A DNA stretch of 20,092 nucleotides from Candidatus Sumerlaeota bacterium (GTDB lineage Bacteria > Sumerlaeota > Sumerlaeia > JAFGJS01). The stretch spans positions 1 to 20,092 of the forward strand of contig JAFGJS010000024.1 of the NCBI GenBank assembly GCA_016928995.1, read 5' to 3'. Under the pieces are notes generated by a model. The model was not told the origin of the DNA, did not search any database, and saw nothing but the letters and a program-made list of their open reading frames with translations. Both the position numbers and the translations under genes were made by a program. Of this stretch, positions 1-7,682 are shown in pieces. The stretch's first letter is position 1, and each line of letters opens with the position of its first letter.

Positions 1-74
1 CCCGCTATGACAAACGAGCCGTCATTTTTCTCGGAGCCATCTACCTCGCGGCCGCTGTCGTATGGCTCAATTGA
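1..74 (+). CDS. IS5-like transposase, C-terminal fragment (cut by window edge)
   Basis: Reading from base 3, 23 codons run to a TGA at 72-74. The peptide begins RYDKRAVIFLG and ends in a hydrophobic stretch finishing AAAVVWLN. An RYDK/RYEK motif followed by a hydrophobic tail ending in W-L is, from memory, the usual C-terminus of IS5-family DDE transposases, downstream of the catalytic glutamate. No catalytic residue lies inside the window, so the assignment rests on this short tail. Whether the upstream gene is intact cannot be seen. Confidence 0.5.
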   Translation, partial: RYDKRAVIFLGAIYLAAAVVWLN

Positions 75-87
75 CGACACGCCCTAG
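1..87 (+). mobile_element. Probable right end of an IS5-like insertion sequence
   Basis: After the transposase stop the sequence continues CGACACGCCCTAG (75-87). IS5-group elements have short terminal inverted repeats close to the transposase stop, and they often duplicate a YTAR or TA target. CTAG at 84-87 fits such a target. The left end is outside the window, so neither the inverted repeat nor the duplication can be confirmed. The exact boundary is inferred. Confidence 0.3.
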
Positions 88-122
88 CATTTCTCGAAAG
101 TTTTTTCGTATTGGTCAGCGGT

Positions 123-149
123 CACAGCCGAGGACGGCTGTGCCACATT
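123..149 (+). repeat. Palindromic dispersed repeat, copy 1 (CACAGCCG/CGGCTGTG)
   Basis: A perfect 8-bp inverted repeat, CACAGCCG (123-130) and CGGCTGTG (135-142) around a 4-base loop, is followed by CCACATT. The 27-bp unit recurs at 10651-10677 with 26 of 27 bases identical, there inside the coding sequence of the PfaA-like synthase. This copy lies just past the 3' end of mutY. It could form a hairpin in the mutY transcript, but no T-tract follows in that direction, so a terminator role is not supported. Confidence 0.75.
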
Positions 150-151
150 TG

Positions 152-1249
152 TCAGAAAGCGCTGTTTCTTTCGAGAGACGTTCTCTCTTGAAACAGGCGC
201 CAGGTCTTTCGGGCTAGCGTGTTGTGGAGCTGCTGTTCGAGGTCATCGGTTTCGTGCCATGTATACGTTGCGTTCTCTGCCAATGTCGTAGGGGTGGATT
301 TCACTTTGAGGGCATAAATCGTTCGTACAATTCGATGATGCGTGACGGTGTGTTTAACCGCGCCCAGTTCCTTAGGGCGGCCGCGCAGTCCGAGCGACTT
401 CGCCAGCTTGATCGCGGATGCGTCCGTCTTGGCCACATTAAACCGTGGAAAATCCCACTGTCCCGCGCACCAATCATCGGGGGCATTCCGCCGCAGGAGC
501 GCCCGTCCATCGCAAACCGTCACTAAACATATTTCTTGGATTTCCACTGTGGCCTTGCGCTTCTTCGGTGGAGGAAATTTGTCCTGCCGCCCTTCCCGCC
601 GCGCATGGCAAAAATCGCGCACGGGACATTGCGCGCAATCCGGCGATGCCGGACGGCAGACCGTGGCGCCGAGCTCCATCAGCGCCTCGTTCCAATCCCC
701 CGGCGCGCGGCGCGCCAGCAGCGCATCCGCCAGCGCCCAATACTCCTGCTTCGCCGCGCTCTCCGCGAAGTTGCGCCGGAGCAGAAACAACCGGCTGAAC
801 ACTCGCGCCACGTTGCCATCCACCACGGACAGCGGCAGCCCGAAGGCGATGCTCCCCACGGCGCCCGCGGTGTAGCGCCCCATTCCCGGCAGCGCGCCCA
901 GCGCCTCGGCGCCGCGCGGCAGCTCCCCGCCGTGCCGCTCCATGCAGATGCGCGCCAATTCCCGCAAGCGCCGCGCGCGCGAGTAATAGCCCAATCCGGC
1001 CCAGAGCTCCGTCACCTCGCGCTCATCCGCCTCGGCCAGCGCGCGCAAATCCGGCAGGCGCTCCATGAACGCGATCCAGCGCTCGCGCACCGTCTCAACC
1101 TGCGTCTGCTGCAGCATCACCTCGCTCACCAGCACGCCATAAGGATCGCGCGAGCCGCGCCACGGCAAGTCGCGCCTCTCCGCCCGGAACCAGCGCAGCA
1201 AACGCCGCCGAAAATTACTCAATTCACCGTTTGACCATTCCAGCTGCAT
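152..1249 (-). CDS. mutY: A/G-specific adenine DNA glycosylase MutY
   Basis: MutY removes adenine mispaired with 8-oxoguanine in base-excision repair. The 365-residue protein has the HhH-GPD fold. Catalytic Glu43 lies in SEVMLQQTQV, the helix-hairpin-helix is LPGMGRYTAGA (about 120-130), and catalytic Asp144 is in VVDGNVARV. The [4Fe-4S] loop has Cys198, 205, 208 and 214 with the family C-x6-C-x2-C-x5-C spacing. The C-terminal third (about 235-360) is the NUDIX-like 8-oxoG-recognition domain, including a THH motif near 303-305. The ATG at 1249 is chosen because homologous sequence begins there. An upstream in-frame ATG at 1378 would add 43 residues unlike the family, and its 5' end would overlap the divergent promoter. 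Length is normal (E. coli 350). The gene diverges from the L,D-transpeptidase gene. Its own ribosome-binding site is weak. Confidence 0.95.
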   Translation of the reverse strand: MQLEWSNGELSNFRRRLLRWFRAERRDLPWRGSRDPYGVLVSEVMLQQTQVETVRERWIAFMERLPDLRALAEADEREVTELWAGLGYYSRARRLRELARICMERHGGELPRGAEALGALPGMGRYTAGAVGSIAFGLPLSVVDGNVARVFSRLFLLRRNFAESAAKQEYWALADALLARRAPGDWNEALMELGATVCRPASPDCAQCPVRDFCHARREGRQDKFPPPKKRKATVEIQEICLVTVCDGRALLRRNAPDDWCAGQWDFPRFNVAKTDASAIKLAKSLGLRGRPKELGAVKHTVTHHRIVRTIYALKVKSTPTTLAENATYTWHETDDLEQQLHNTLARKTWRLFQERTSLERNSAF

Positions 1250-1547
1250 AAGCGAAAGTTGCCTTTTAGCCGGATGTTCCGACAAGCAAATTCGCCGGAA
1301 AACTGTCTGTGGCCTGCGCTTGAGAATGATTTCACGGAATTTTAATAAAAAATCATAAACCCTTTGACAGAAGGGCAAGCTCTCCGTACACTAGGGTTCC
1401 CATAATCCGTGCTTGCCCGGTGAAAATTCCAGGGCTTCCCACTGATTCGCTTTGATCAGCCTGAAGTGTCGTATCAAAGGCCATTTTTGAACAAAAATCG
1501 CGCTAAAACGCTAGAGATGGCGCCATGCCATTGGGAGCATACCATTC
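1250..1547. other. Divergent intergenic region between mutY and the L,D-transpeptidase gene
   Basis: About 300 bp without a convincing gene. It holds the rightward promoter at 1364-1392 and a roughly 150-nt leader. The part near 1321-1360 is AT-rich. Short ORFs crossing it have no recognisable protein content. Confidence 0.6.
1364..1392 (+). promoter_or_regulatory. Sigma-70-like promoter for the L,D-transpeptidase/hisG run
   Basis: A perfect -35 box TTGACA (1364-1369) is followed by a 17-base spacer and TACACT (1387-1392), which matches four of six -10 positions. The expected start near 1399 would give a 5' leader of about 150 nt before the ATG at 1548. An AT-rich tract lies just upstream, as is common for strong promoters. 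Assigned by consensus only. Confidence 0.6.
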
Positions 1548-2729
1548 ATGACAATTCGCGGATATTTGTACAGTTTTCTGACCCTCCTGATCATCGGAGG
1601 CGGCGTTGCCGGATACGTCTATTACCGTATCGAGCAAAACAAAAAAGCCGTTGAAATCGCCCTCGGCCAATATAACAAGGCCCTTGACGATGAAGATTAC
1701 GATGCCGCCCAAGCGGCCCTACAAGAGGCCCTGGCCCGCGTGCGCATCAGGGATGAACGGATTCAGCTGCGCCGCGAGCTGCTCAACCTGATGATGAAAA
1801 ACGGACGCTGGAACGAAGCCAAGAGCGAAGCGCAGTATATTCTTGAGGAATATCCGGAGCATTATGACGCGGCCGCCACAGCGAATTACTGTCTCGGTCG
1901 CTTCGCTCTGGAAAAGGAAAGCTCATTCGAAGACGCCAGAAAATATTTCCTCGCAGTCGTCGATGATCATGCCGATAGCGTTGAAGCCCCGGCGGCGAGA
2001 GTCGGCCTGGCGGAACTCCAGGAGCGCCAGGGCGACCGCGTCTCCGCGCGCAGACAGCTGGACACCCTCGTCAATTCCGGCGCGTTGCATGGCGAGCCGC
2101 TCGATCGCGCCGAACAGCTCCTCGGCCGCCTGAATCTCGACCTGATGAAATCCCGTCAGCTTCAGGAAGGCGACATCACCTATAAAATCGAGAAATCCGA
2201 CACGATCGGCGACATCGCCAAAGCGCATAAATTGACGCCGGAACTCCTGATGGCCTGCAATAATCTCGATCCACGCCGTCTCGTCGTCGGCTCCAAGATC
2301 AAAATCCCGAACGTCGACTTCAGCATCCATGTTGATAAATTCACCAACACGCTGACCGTCAAGAACCACGGCGGATTTTTCATCAAGTACCCTGTGCGCA
2401 CCGGCCGCTACGACGATGAAACCCCTGTGGGCGACTTCATCATCCACACCAAGCTCGTCGATCCCAAGTGGAACGACCCCAACACCGGCAAGGTTTATCC
2501 GCCGAACGATCCGCTTAACGAACTTGGCACCCGCTGGATGGCTTTCGAAGGCACTTTGCTGGGAATCCACGGTACGATCCGCCCGGAGACCATTGGAAAA
2601 TATACATCAAACGGATGCGTCGGCATGCTTAAGGAGGACGTCGAGGAGCTCTTCGACCTCGTGCCGATCGGCACGCCGATCACGATCACAGGATCGCAAA
2701 ATCCAAAGATTAAGGAGCAAAGCAACTAA
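1548..2729 (+). CDS. L,D-transpeptidase with N-terminal anchor, helical repeats and LysM domain
   Basis: This is a probable peptidoglycan-modifying enzyme that forms 3-3 crosslinks or attaches proteins to the wall from the periplasmic side. In order, the 393-residue protein has a membrane anchor or uncleaved signal (about 7-25), a TPR-like helical region (about 34-200), a LysM domain (about 210-254: [14 protein letters not shown] to KIKIP) and a YkuD catalytic domain (about 257-381). The catalytic block has His341 in GIHGT and nucleophile Cys357 in SNGCVGM, a variant of the usual SHGC(I/V)R(M/L). GGGAG lies 10 bases before the ATG. hisG follows after 5 bp, so the two are probably co-transcribed, although their functions are unrelated. 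The fold is clear, but the exact crosslinking role is inferred. Confidence 0.9.
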   Translation: MTIRGYLYSFLTLLIIGGGVAGYVYYRIEQNKKAVEIALGQYNKALDDEDYDAAQAALQEALARVRIRDERIQLRRELLNLMMKNGRWNEAKSEAQYILEEYPEHYDAAATANYCLGRFALEKESSFEDARKYFLAVVDDHADSVEAPAARVGLAELQERQGDRVSARRQLDTLVNSGALHGEPLDRAEQLLGRLNLDLMKSRQLQEGDITYKIEKSDTIGDIAKAHKLTPELLMACNNLDPRRLVVGSKIKIPNVDFSIHVDKFTNTLTVKNHGGFFIKYPVRTGRYDDETPVGDFIIHTKLVDPKWNDPNTGKVYPPNDPLNELGTRWMAFEGTLLGIHGTIRPETIGKYTSNGCVGMLKEDVEELFDLVPIGTPITITGSQNPKIKEQSN

Positions 2730-2734
2730 ACGTC

Positions 2735-3616
2735 ATGGCGCAACAGAAAACGCTCAAACTCGGACTGCCTAAAGGCAGCCTTCAAGACTCCACGCTGGCT
2801 CTGCTCGCACGCGCGGGCTATCGCTTCTCCGTCGGACCACGCAGCTACCACGCCGATTGCGACGATGAGACCATTAAAGGCACACTGATCCGCGCCCAGG
2901 AAATGGCCCGCTACGTGGAAAAGGGAACCTTCGATTGCGGCCTCACCGGACTCGACTGGGTTGTGGAAAACAACGCCAAGGTGCATGAGGTTTGCGAACT
3001 GATCTACTCCAAAGCCTCGATGCGCCCCGTGCGCTGGGTGCTCGCCGTGCCCGATGACTCCAAAATGAAAACCGTCAAAGACCTCGAAGGCAAGCGCATC
3101 TCCACCGAAGCCGTCAACATGGCCAAGCGCTACCTGAAGAAAAACGGCGTCAACGCCGAAGTCGAATTCTCCTGGGGCGCCACGGAAGTCAAGGTGCCTG
3201 AGCTCGTCGACGCCATCATCGAACTCACGGAAACCGGCTCGTCCCTGCGCGCGAACAAGCTGAAAATCATCGACACCGTGATGACCTCCACCACGCGCTT
3301 CATCGCCAGCCGCGAGGCCTGGAAGGATTCCTGGAAACGGCAAAAAATCGAAAACATCGCCCTGCTGCTGCAAGGCGCCATCGACGCCGACAGCCGCGTG
3401 GGGCTGAAGATGAACATCGAGACGAAAAATCTGGACAAGGCGCTCAAGGTGCTGCCCGCGATGCAATCGCCGACCGTCTCGCACCTGACCGATGAAAAAT
3501 GGGTCGCGCTGGAAACGATTATTGAAGAAAAGACTGTGCGGGAAATCATCCCCGAGCTCCGGCGAGTCGGAGCGCGAGGGATCATCGAATACCCGCTGAA
3601 CAAAGTGATCGACTGA
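2735..3616 (+). CDS. hisG: ATP phosphoribosyltransferase, long form (HisG-L)
   Basis: HisG catalyses the first step of histidine synthesis, ATP + PRPP to phosphoribosyl-ATP. The N-terminus [16 protein letters not shown] and the PRPP-binding segment around 159-174 ([16 protein letters not shown]) are diagnostic. At 293 residues with a C-terminal region from about 213, it is the long form, with an ACT-like domain that gives histidine feedback control. It therefore should not need a HisZ partner. The start lies 5 bp after the upstream stop. The nearest AAGGAG is about 17 bases away, too far to be ideal, so translational coupling is likely. No other his genes are in the window, so hisG is outside any histidine operon here. 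Confidence 0.95.
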   Translation: MAQQKTLKLGLPKGSLQDSTLALLARAGYRFSVGPRSYHADCDDETIKGTLIRAQEMARYVEKGTFDCGLTGLDWVVENNAKVHEVCELIYSKASMRPVRWVLAVPDDSKMKTVKDLEGKRISTEAVNMAKRYLKKNGVNAEVEFSWGATEVKVPELVDAIIELTETGSSLRANKLKIIDTVMTSTTRFIASREAWKDSWKRQKIENIALLLQGAIDADSRVGLKMNIETKNLDKALKVLPAMQSPTVSHLTDEKWVALETIIEEKTVREIIPELRRVGARGIIEYPLNKVID

Positions 3617-3620
3617 CTGA

Positions 3621-3653
3621 TTTAACGCAAAGACGCAGAGATACGCAAAGAAA
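3621..3653 (+). repeat. Dispersed repeat AACGCAAAGACGCAGAG, copy 1
   Basis: The block TTTAACGCAAAGACGCAGAG continues as ATACGCAAAGAAA just after the hisG stop. A close inverted-orientation copy is at 16161-16191, and a more diverged one is at 19976-20007. The unit has internal periodicity (ACGCAAAG recurs). It probably contributes to the transcribed spacer between hisG and the next gene. Confidence 0.7.
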
Positions 3654-3677
3654 TAAGTTTATGCAATCGGCAAGACA

Positions 3678-4049
3678 ATGATCGAAACGAGACAGGTGAA
3701 CGATATCGACTGCGTGGTGATGTACCGTCCGACCGGACCAGATGAATTGCATCTTGTTCGCCAAGCGGATTTCAAAAGATGGCCGCCGCGACTGCCTGAA
3801 CAACCGATTTTCTATCCGGTTACGAATGAAGAGTATGCTGTTGAAATTACACGTAAATGGAACGTGAAAGATTCAGACGTTGGTTATGTTGTTCGTTTTA
3901 TGGTGCGAAAATCATTCATCGATAACTACGAAGAAAAACAGGTTGGGGCGAGCAGCCACACCGAATGGTGGATACCGGCCGAAGAACTTGAAGAGCTGAA
4001 CGACAATATCATCGGGCTTATCGAAGTGATTGGCGAATATCGAGAATGA
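3678..4049 (+). CDS. Small conserved hypothetical protein
   Basis: The protein has 123 residues, is soluble, and has no signal peptide or membrane segment. Two blocks look conserved: LPEQPIFYPVTNEEYA (about 39-54) and HTEWWIPAEELEELN (about 94-108). From memory these recur in small bacterial proteins that databases label hypothetical, sometimes misleadingly 'ADP-ribosylation/crystallin J1'. I assign no function. The start is uncertain: ATG 3678 has little ribosome-binding sequence, and ATG 3720 (MYRPTGPDEL) would begin closer to the usual N-terminus. The gene looks lower in GC than its neighbours and sits between repeat blocks, which suggests it may be a later arrival. Confidence 0.75.
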   Translation: MIETRQVNDIDCVVMYRPTGPDELHLVRQADFKRWPPRLPEQPIFYPVTNEEYAVEITRKWNVKDSDVGYVVRFMVRKSFIDNYEEKQVGASSHTEWWIPAEELEELNDNIIGLIEVIGEYRE

Positions 4050-4068
4050 GTTGTTTGGAATTTATCGT

Positions 4069-4105
4069 TTTAGAATTTGTTTCGGATTTAGAGTTTTGAA
4101 TTTCG
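4069..4105 (+). repeat. AT-rich TTTCGGATTT repeat, copy 1
   Basis: TAGAATTTG followed by TTTCGGATTT, then a degenerate second unit (TTTTGAATTTCGGATTT), fills the gap before kdsB. The first 21 bases (4069-4089) recur exactly at 4970-4990 upstream of pyrG. It is strikingly AT-rich against the GC-rich background. The copy ends about 10 bases before the kdsB start. Confidence 0.7.
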
Positions 4106-4115
4106 GATTTTTAAC

Positions 4116-4886
4116 ATGACCACCCTGGCCGTCATTCCTGCGCGATACGCCTCGCAACGCTTTCCCGGAAAGCCTCTCGCCGACCTTTGCGGTCGGCCGC
4201 TGGTCTATTGGGCCTGGAAGCGCGCCTGTGAATGCCCCGCGATCGACGCCGCCATCGTGGCCACCGACGATGAACGCATCTTCAACGCCGTGCGCAAGTT
4301 CGGCGGCGAAGCGGCCATGACTTCCGCCAACTGCGCCTCGGGCAGCGACCGCATCGCCGAAGTCGTGCGCGACCGCCCGGACGTCGAGCTTGTCGTGAAC
4401 ATCCAGGGCGACGAGCCGGACATCGACCCGGCCGCGCTGCGGCAAGCCGTGATCGCCCTGCGCGAACATCCCAATTGCCACGTGGCTACGCTGAAGACCG
4501 CGATCCGCGACGAAGCCGATTTCCTTTCGCCGCACATCGTCAAGGTCGTCTGCGACGAGGCCGGGCGCGCGCTGTATTTCTCGCGCTCGCCGCTGCCCAA
4601 CCGTCATCGGTCGCGGCCCGAGCATCCGGACGACATCTGGGGGTATAAGCATCTCGGTCTTTATGTCTATCGCCGCGAGACGCTGCTGGAGTACACGAGC
4701 TGGCCGCCGTCGCTGCTGGAGATGATGGAGAAATTGGAACAGCTGCGCTTCCTGGAGCATGGCCGCTGCATCACTGTCGTGGAAACTTTCCGCGACGCCA
4801 TCGGCGTGGACACTCCGGAAGAGCTCGAACGCGCCAGAAAAGCGCTGGAAGCGAGAATGGAGCAGAGTTCAGAGTTTAGAGTTTAG
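4116..4886 (+). CDS. kdsB: 3-deoxy-manno-octulosonate cytidylyltransferase (CMP-Kdo synthetase)
   Basis: KdsB activates Kdo with CTP to CMP-Kdo for lipid A/inner-core LPS assembly in the cytoplasm. The 256-residue protein has the family nucleotide-binding start IPARYASQRFPGKPL (7-21), SGSDRI (75-80), and the metal/CTP motif NIQGDEPDID (95-104). Later it has YFSRSPLP, HLGLYVYRRE, EQLRFLE and GVDTPEELERA. Length matches the family (about 250). The last residues after about 249 (EQSSEFRV) are encoded by the start of a TTCAGAGTTTAGAG repeat, so the native C-terminus was probably a little different. It sits upstream of pyrG, whose product CTP is its substrate. The gene implies an LPS-type outer membrane. 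No clear ribosome-binding site precedes the ATG. Confidence 0.95.
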   Translation: MTTLAVIPARYASQRFPGKPLADLCGRPLVYWAWKRACECPAIDAAIVATDDERIFNAVRKFGGEAAMTSANCASGSDRIAEVVRDRPDVELVVNIQGDEPDIDPAALRQAVIALREHPNCHVATLKTAIRDEADFLSPHIVKVVCDEAGRALYFSRSPLPNRHRSRPEHPDDIWGYKHLGLYVYRRETLLEYTSWPPSLLEMMEKLEQLRFLEHGRCITVVETFRDAIGVDTPEELERARKALEARMEQSSEFRV

Positions 4887-4897
4887 TGTTCAGAGTT
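4864..4897 (+). repeat. TTCAGAGTTTAGAG degenerate tandem repeat
   Basis: Four to five imperfect units of the form GTTCAGAGTTTAGA run across the kdsB stop codon (4884-4886). The repeat encodes the final SEFRV of KdsB and continues into the spacer. It abuts the 9-bp GTCGGACNN array without a gap. Confidence 0.65.
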
Positions 4898-4933
4898 GTC
4901 GGACATGTCAGACCGGTCGGACCAGTCGGACTT
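4898..4933 (+). repeat. 9-bp tandem array GTCGGACNN, intergenic copy
   Basis: Four consecutive 9-bp units are visible: GTCGGACAT, GTCAGACCG, GTCGGACCA, GTCGGACTT. The same unit, including exact GTCGGACCA, forms a six-unit array at 12869-12922 inside the PfaA-like gene. Here it lies between kdsB and pyrG. Confidence 0.8.
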
Positions 4934-4969
4934 GTCCAGCAACGATGACGCTCAATTCGATTTTTAAAA

Positions 4970-5010
4970 TTTAGAATTTGTTTCGGATTTCGGATTTCGG
5001 ATTTAGAATT
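4970..5010 (+). repeat. AT-rich TTTCGGATTT repeat, copy 2
   Basis: TAGAATTTG is followed by TTTCGGATTT, CGGATTT and CGGATTTAGAATT, ending 27 bases before the pyrG start. The first 21 bases match copy 1 at 4069-4089 exactly. Read as protein it would add an unconvincing N-terminal extension to PyrG, which is one reason the downstream start is preferred. Confidence 0.7.
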
Positions 5011-5037
5011 TTTTCACTGGGGGAAGGGGAGCGTATC

Positions 5038-6705
5038 ATGACAAAATTCATCTTTATCACCGGCGGAGTGGTTTCATCGCTCGGAAAAGGCATTGCAGCG
5101 GCATCCTTGGGATGTCTGCTGGAGACTCACGGCTATCGTCTGAGCATTATGAAACTGGATCCGTATCTGAACGTGGATCCTGGGACGATGAATCCGTTTC
5201 AGCACGGCGAGGTGTACGTCACCATCGATGGCGCGGAAACCGACCTCGACCTGGGCCACTATGAACGTTTCACTCATACACAGGCGCGTCAAATCAACAA
5301 CATCACCTCCGGCCAGATCTACCACAGCGTGATCAGCAAGGAGCGCAAAGGCGAATACCTCGGCGGCACGATCCAGGTGATCCCCCACATCACGGACGAA
5401 ATCAAGTCGCGCATCCTCGGCCTGGCTGAATCCGACAACTTCGACATTGTCATTGTTGAAATCGGCGGCACCGTCGGCGACATCGAGAGCCTCCCCTTTC
5501 TCGAAGCGATCCGCCAACTGCGCTACGACCTCGGCCGCCAGAACTGTCTCTTCGGCCACGTCACACTGCTGCCTTTCATCAAAGCCGCCGGAGAAATGAA
5601 ATCCAAACCGACTCAGCACAGCGTCCGCGCCCTGCTGGAGATCGGCATCCAGGCCGACATGCTGATCTGCCGCACGGAGCGGCAGTTTGAAAAAGGCGTC
5701 CGCGAAAAAATCGCCCTCTTCTGCAACGTCGAAGAAAACGCCGTCTTCAACTGCATGGACCGCAAGGAGATTTACGAAGTCCCCATCGCCCTGCACGAGC
5801 AGGACATGGACCTGTTCGTGCTCGACCGCCTCGGCCTTGAACAAAACCGCATGCACCATAAAGACTTGCAGAAATGGATCAATCTGGTCGAACGCATCCA
5901 CTCCCGCTCGCAAAAAGTCACCATCGGCGTCGCCGGCAAGTACCTCGAATTGCAAGACGCATATAAAAGCATCTATGAATCCCTGCGGCACGGCGGCTTC
6001 GGCAACGACGTGATCACCGACATCAAGCGCGTGGACACCGACGAGCTCACCGAAGAGAATGTCAAGGATCGCCTGGCCGATGTAGACGGCGTCCTGATCC
6101 CCGGCGGTTTTGGCTCGCGCGGCGTTGAGGGCAAGATCCTCGCCGCAAAATACGCCCGCGAAAACAACGTTCCGTTCTTCGGCATCTGCCTCGGGCTGCA
6201 ATGCGCCCTGATCGAATTCTGCCGCAACGTCTGCGGCTTTGAAAAAGCCCACTCCACAGAGTTCAATCCGAACACGCCGCATCCCGTTGTCGATCTGCTC
6301 GCCACGCAGCGCAAAGTGACCTCCATGGGCGGCACGATGCGCCTCGGCGGATACCCCTGCAAGCTCGTCGATGGCACCCGCGCCCGCGCGATCTATGGCC
6401 GCGATGAAATTGTCGAGCGTCATCGCCACCGTTACGAAGTGAACAACAAATACGTGCCCAAATGCGAAGAGCACGGCCTTGTCTTCGCCGGAAAATCACC
6501 CGATGGCGCGCTCGTGGAAATCATCGAGCTGCCCCAGCACCCCTGGTTCATCGGCGTGCAATTCCACCCTGAATTCCAATCGCGCCCGGTCGAGCCGCAT
6601 CCGCTGTTCAAGTCCTTCATCGCCGCCGCGAAGCGATACGCGGAAGCGCATCGGAACAACGCGGAGATCAAAAAGGAAGAAGCGCCCGGACAAACGCAAG
6701 CGTGA
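5038..6705 (+). CDS. pyrG: CTP synthase (glutamine-hydrolysing)
   Basis: PyrG makes CTP from UTP, ATP and glutamine. The 555-residue protein has the amidoligase domain first, with the P-loop [14 protein letters not shown] (6-19), the [20 protein letters not shown] block (39-58) and [11 protein letters not shown] (141-151). The class I glutamine amidotransferase domain follows from about 295, with PGGFGSRG (355-362), nucleophile Cys384 in FGICLGL, and His510/Glu512 in QFHPE. The start at 5038 is chosen because AGGGGAG lies 6 bases upstream and the protein then begins [10 protein letters not shown] as in the family. The longer in-frame start at 4978 is made of repeat DNA. It is followed after 13 bp by the uracil-DNA glycosylase gene, which is likely co-transcribed. 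Confidence 0.97.
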   Translation: MTKFIFITGGVVSSLGKGIAAASLGCLLETHGYRLSIMKLDPYLNVDPGTMNPFQHGEVYVTIDGAETDLDLGHYERFTHTQARQINNITSGQIYHSVISKERKGEYLGGTIQVIPHITDEIKSRILGLAESDNFDIVIVEIGGTVGDIESLPFLEAIRQLRYDLGRQNCLFGHVTLLPFIKAAGEMKSKPTQHSVRALLEIGIQADMLICRTERQFEKGVREKIALFCNVEENAVFNCMDRKEIYEVPIALHEQDMDLFVLDRLGLEQNRMHHKDLQKWINLVERIHSRSQKVTIGVAGKYLELQDAYKSIYESLRHGGFGNDVITDIKRVDTDELTEENVKDRLADVDGVLIPGGFGSRGVEGKILAAKYARENNVPFFGICLGLQCALIEFCRNVCGFEKAHSTEFNPNTPHPVVDLLATQRKVTSMGGTMRLGGYPCKLVDGTRARAIYGRDEIVERHRHRYEVNNKYVPKCEEHGLVFAGKSPDGALVEIIELPQHPWFIGVQFHPEFQSRPVEPHPLFKSFIAAAKRYAEAHRNNAEIKKEEAPGQTQA

Positions 6706-6718
6706 ACGGTGATTGCGC

Positions 6719-7543
6719 ATGAGCGATCAAACATCGCCATATGAAACGCTGGAACGCATCGAAACGCGCCTGAAGCACATGCTGCGCATGGGTGTGCGCT
6801 ATCTGGACGCCGAGGCCGAAGCCCTGCAACGTTTGCGCCGTCCGATATATGCGACCCAAACGCAAACTCCGGCATCCGCTGCCGCGCGGCCTTCAACCCG
6901 ACCGGCAGCTGCCGCGCAAACATCGGCGCCGCAGCAACCCGCATCACTGCCACCGGTCCAGCTGCCGCCCATGCCGGACGACCGCGAACAGGCCATGCGC
7001 CAGGTCATCGAGCTCGTCGCGCAATGCGAGCGCTGCCCCCTCCACGCCACGCGCAAAAACACCGTGCCCGGCGCTGGCAGCCTCGAAGCCGAACTCGTCT
7101 TCGTCGGCGAAGCCCCCGGCCGCGACGAAGACATCCAAGGCGTCCCCTTCGTCGGCGCCGCGGGCGACCTGCTGACCAAAATGATCGCCGCGATGGGATA
7201 CACCCGCGAGCAGGTTTTTATCTGCAACATCTGCAAATGCCGCCCTCCGGGCAACCGCGATCCGCAGCCGGACGAAATCGAGCAATGCGAGCCGTATCTC
7301 AAGCGCCAGCTGCAAATCCTCAAGCCCAAAGTCATCGTCGCCCTCGGGCGCTGCGCCGCGCAGACCCTGCTGCAATCCCGCACGCCCATCTCGCGCCTGC
7401 GCGGCAAATGGCACGAATATGAAGGCGTCCCCTTCATGCCCACATTCCATCCGGCCTACTTGCTGCGCGACGCGACGCAAAAACGCCTCTGCTGGGAAGA
7501 CCTCAAGGAAGTCATGCGCAAACTCGGCAAACCTGTTCCCTAA
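6719..7543 (+). CDS. Family-4 (Fe-S) uracil-DNA glycosylase
   Basis: This enzyme removes uracil from DNA as the first step of base-excision repair. The 274-residue protein has the family-4 core from about residue 95. The active-site motif is GEAPGRDEDIQGVPFVG (130-146), and the second motif with His244 is PTFHPAYLLR. The four [4Fe-4S] cysteines appear as Cys103, Cys106, Cys174 (in CKCRPPGNR) and Cys190, with the expected 16-residue spacing between the last two. About 95 residues precede the core: a charged helix (1-42), then an Ala/Pro/Gln-rich linker (about 46-85). Many family-4 enzymes start almost at the first cysteine. ATG 6719 is preferred (GGTGA 6 bases upstream), though a TTG two codons earlier is possible. 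The gene lies 13 bp after pyrG and is probably read from the same message. Confidence 0.93.
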   Translation: MSDQTSPYETLERIETRLKHMLRMGVRYLDAEAEALQRLRRPIYATQTQTPASAAARPSTRPAAAAQTSAPQQPASLPPVQLPPMPDDREQAMRQVIELVAQCERCPLHATRKNTVPGAGSLEAELVFVGEAPGRDEDIQGVPFVGAAGDLLTKMIAAMGYTREQVFICNICKCRPPGNRDPQPDEIEQCEPYLKRQLQILKPKVIVALGRCAAQTLLQSRTPISRLRGKWHEYEGVPFMPTFHPAYLLRDATQKRLCWEDLKEVMRKLGKPVP

Positions 7544-7579
7544 GGCGGCGCCATACGGTGATAATCGACATTATATCAA

Positions 7580-7609
7580 TTTTGACAGGATGAACTGGAT
7601 CAACAAGAT
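7580..7609 (-). repeat. 9-bp array ACAGGATNA, left inverted copy
   Basis: TTTTGACAGGAT (7580-7591) begins three degenerate 9-bp units: ACAGGATGA, ACTGGATCA, ACAAGATAT. The first 12 bases are the exact reverse complement of 7827-7838, so the two arrays face each other about 235 bp apart. Confidence 0.65.
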
Positions 7610-7626
7610 ATTCCTGTCAGTTTTTT
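7583..7626 (+). terminator. Probable rho-independent terminator after the uracil-DNA glycosylase gene
   Basis: TGACAGGA (7583-7590) pairs perfectly with TCCTGTCA (7612-7619) and is followed by G and six Ts (7620-7626). The 21-nt loop is long for a classic terminator. The left arm comes from the ACAGGAT repeat. It is well placed, 40 bases after the stop codon of the last gene in the run. Confidence 0.5.
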
Positions 7627-7682
7627 CCAAGATAAACGACGGATTTTTCATAGAGCACCTCTCGAGATAAATGACGTCATAC

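Noticed and set aside
123-142. Hairpin downstream of mutY as a rho-independent terminator
   Set aside because: No T-tract follows the stem in the mutY direction, and the same palindrome occurs inside a coding sequence, so it is better explained as a repeat.
4898-4933. Possible CRISPR array
   Set aside because: Units are 9 bp and directly adjacent, with no unique spacers. This is a simple tandem array. No CRISPR or cas gene is seen in the window.
4978-5037. Upstream start for pyrG adding 20 residues
   Set aside because: The added codons are TTTCGGATTT repeat DNA. AGGGGAG is placed correctly for the ATG at 5038, where the family N-terminus begins.
5074-6474. 466-codon open frame on the minus strand opposite pyrG
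   Set aside because: Its composition (Ala/Asp/Val/Phe-rich) is typical of an antisense shadow, with no domain. PyrG on the other strand is certain.
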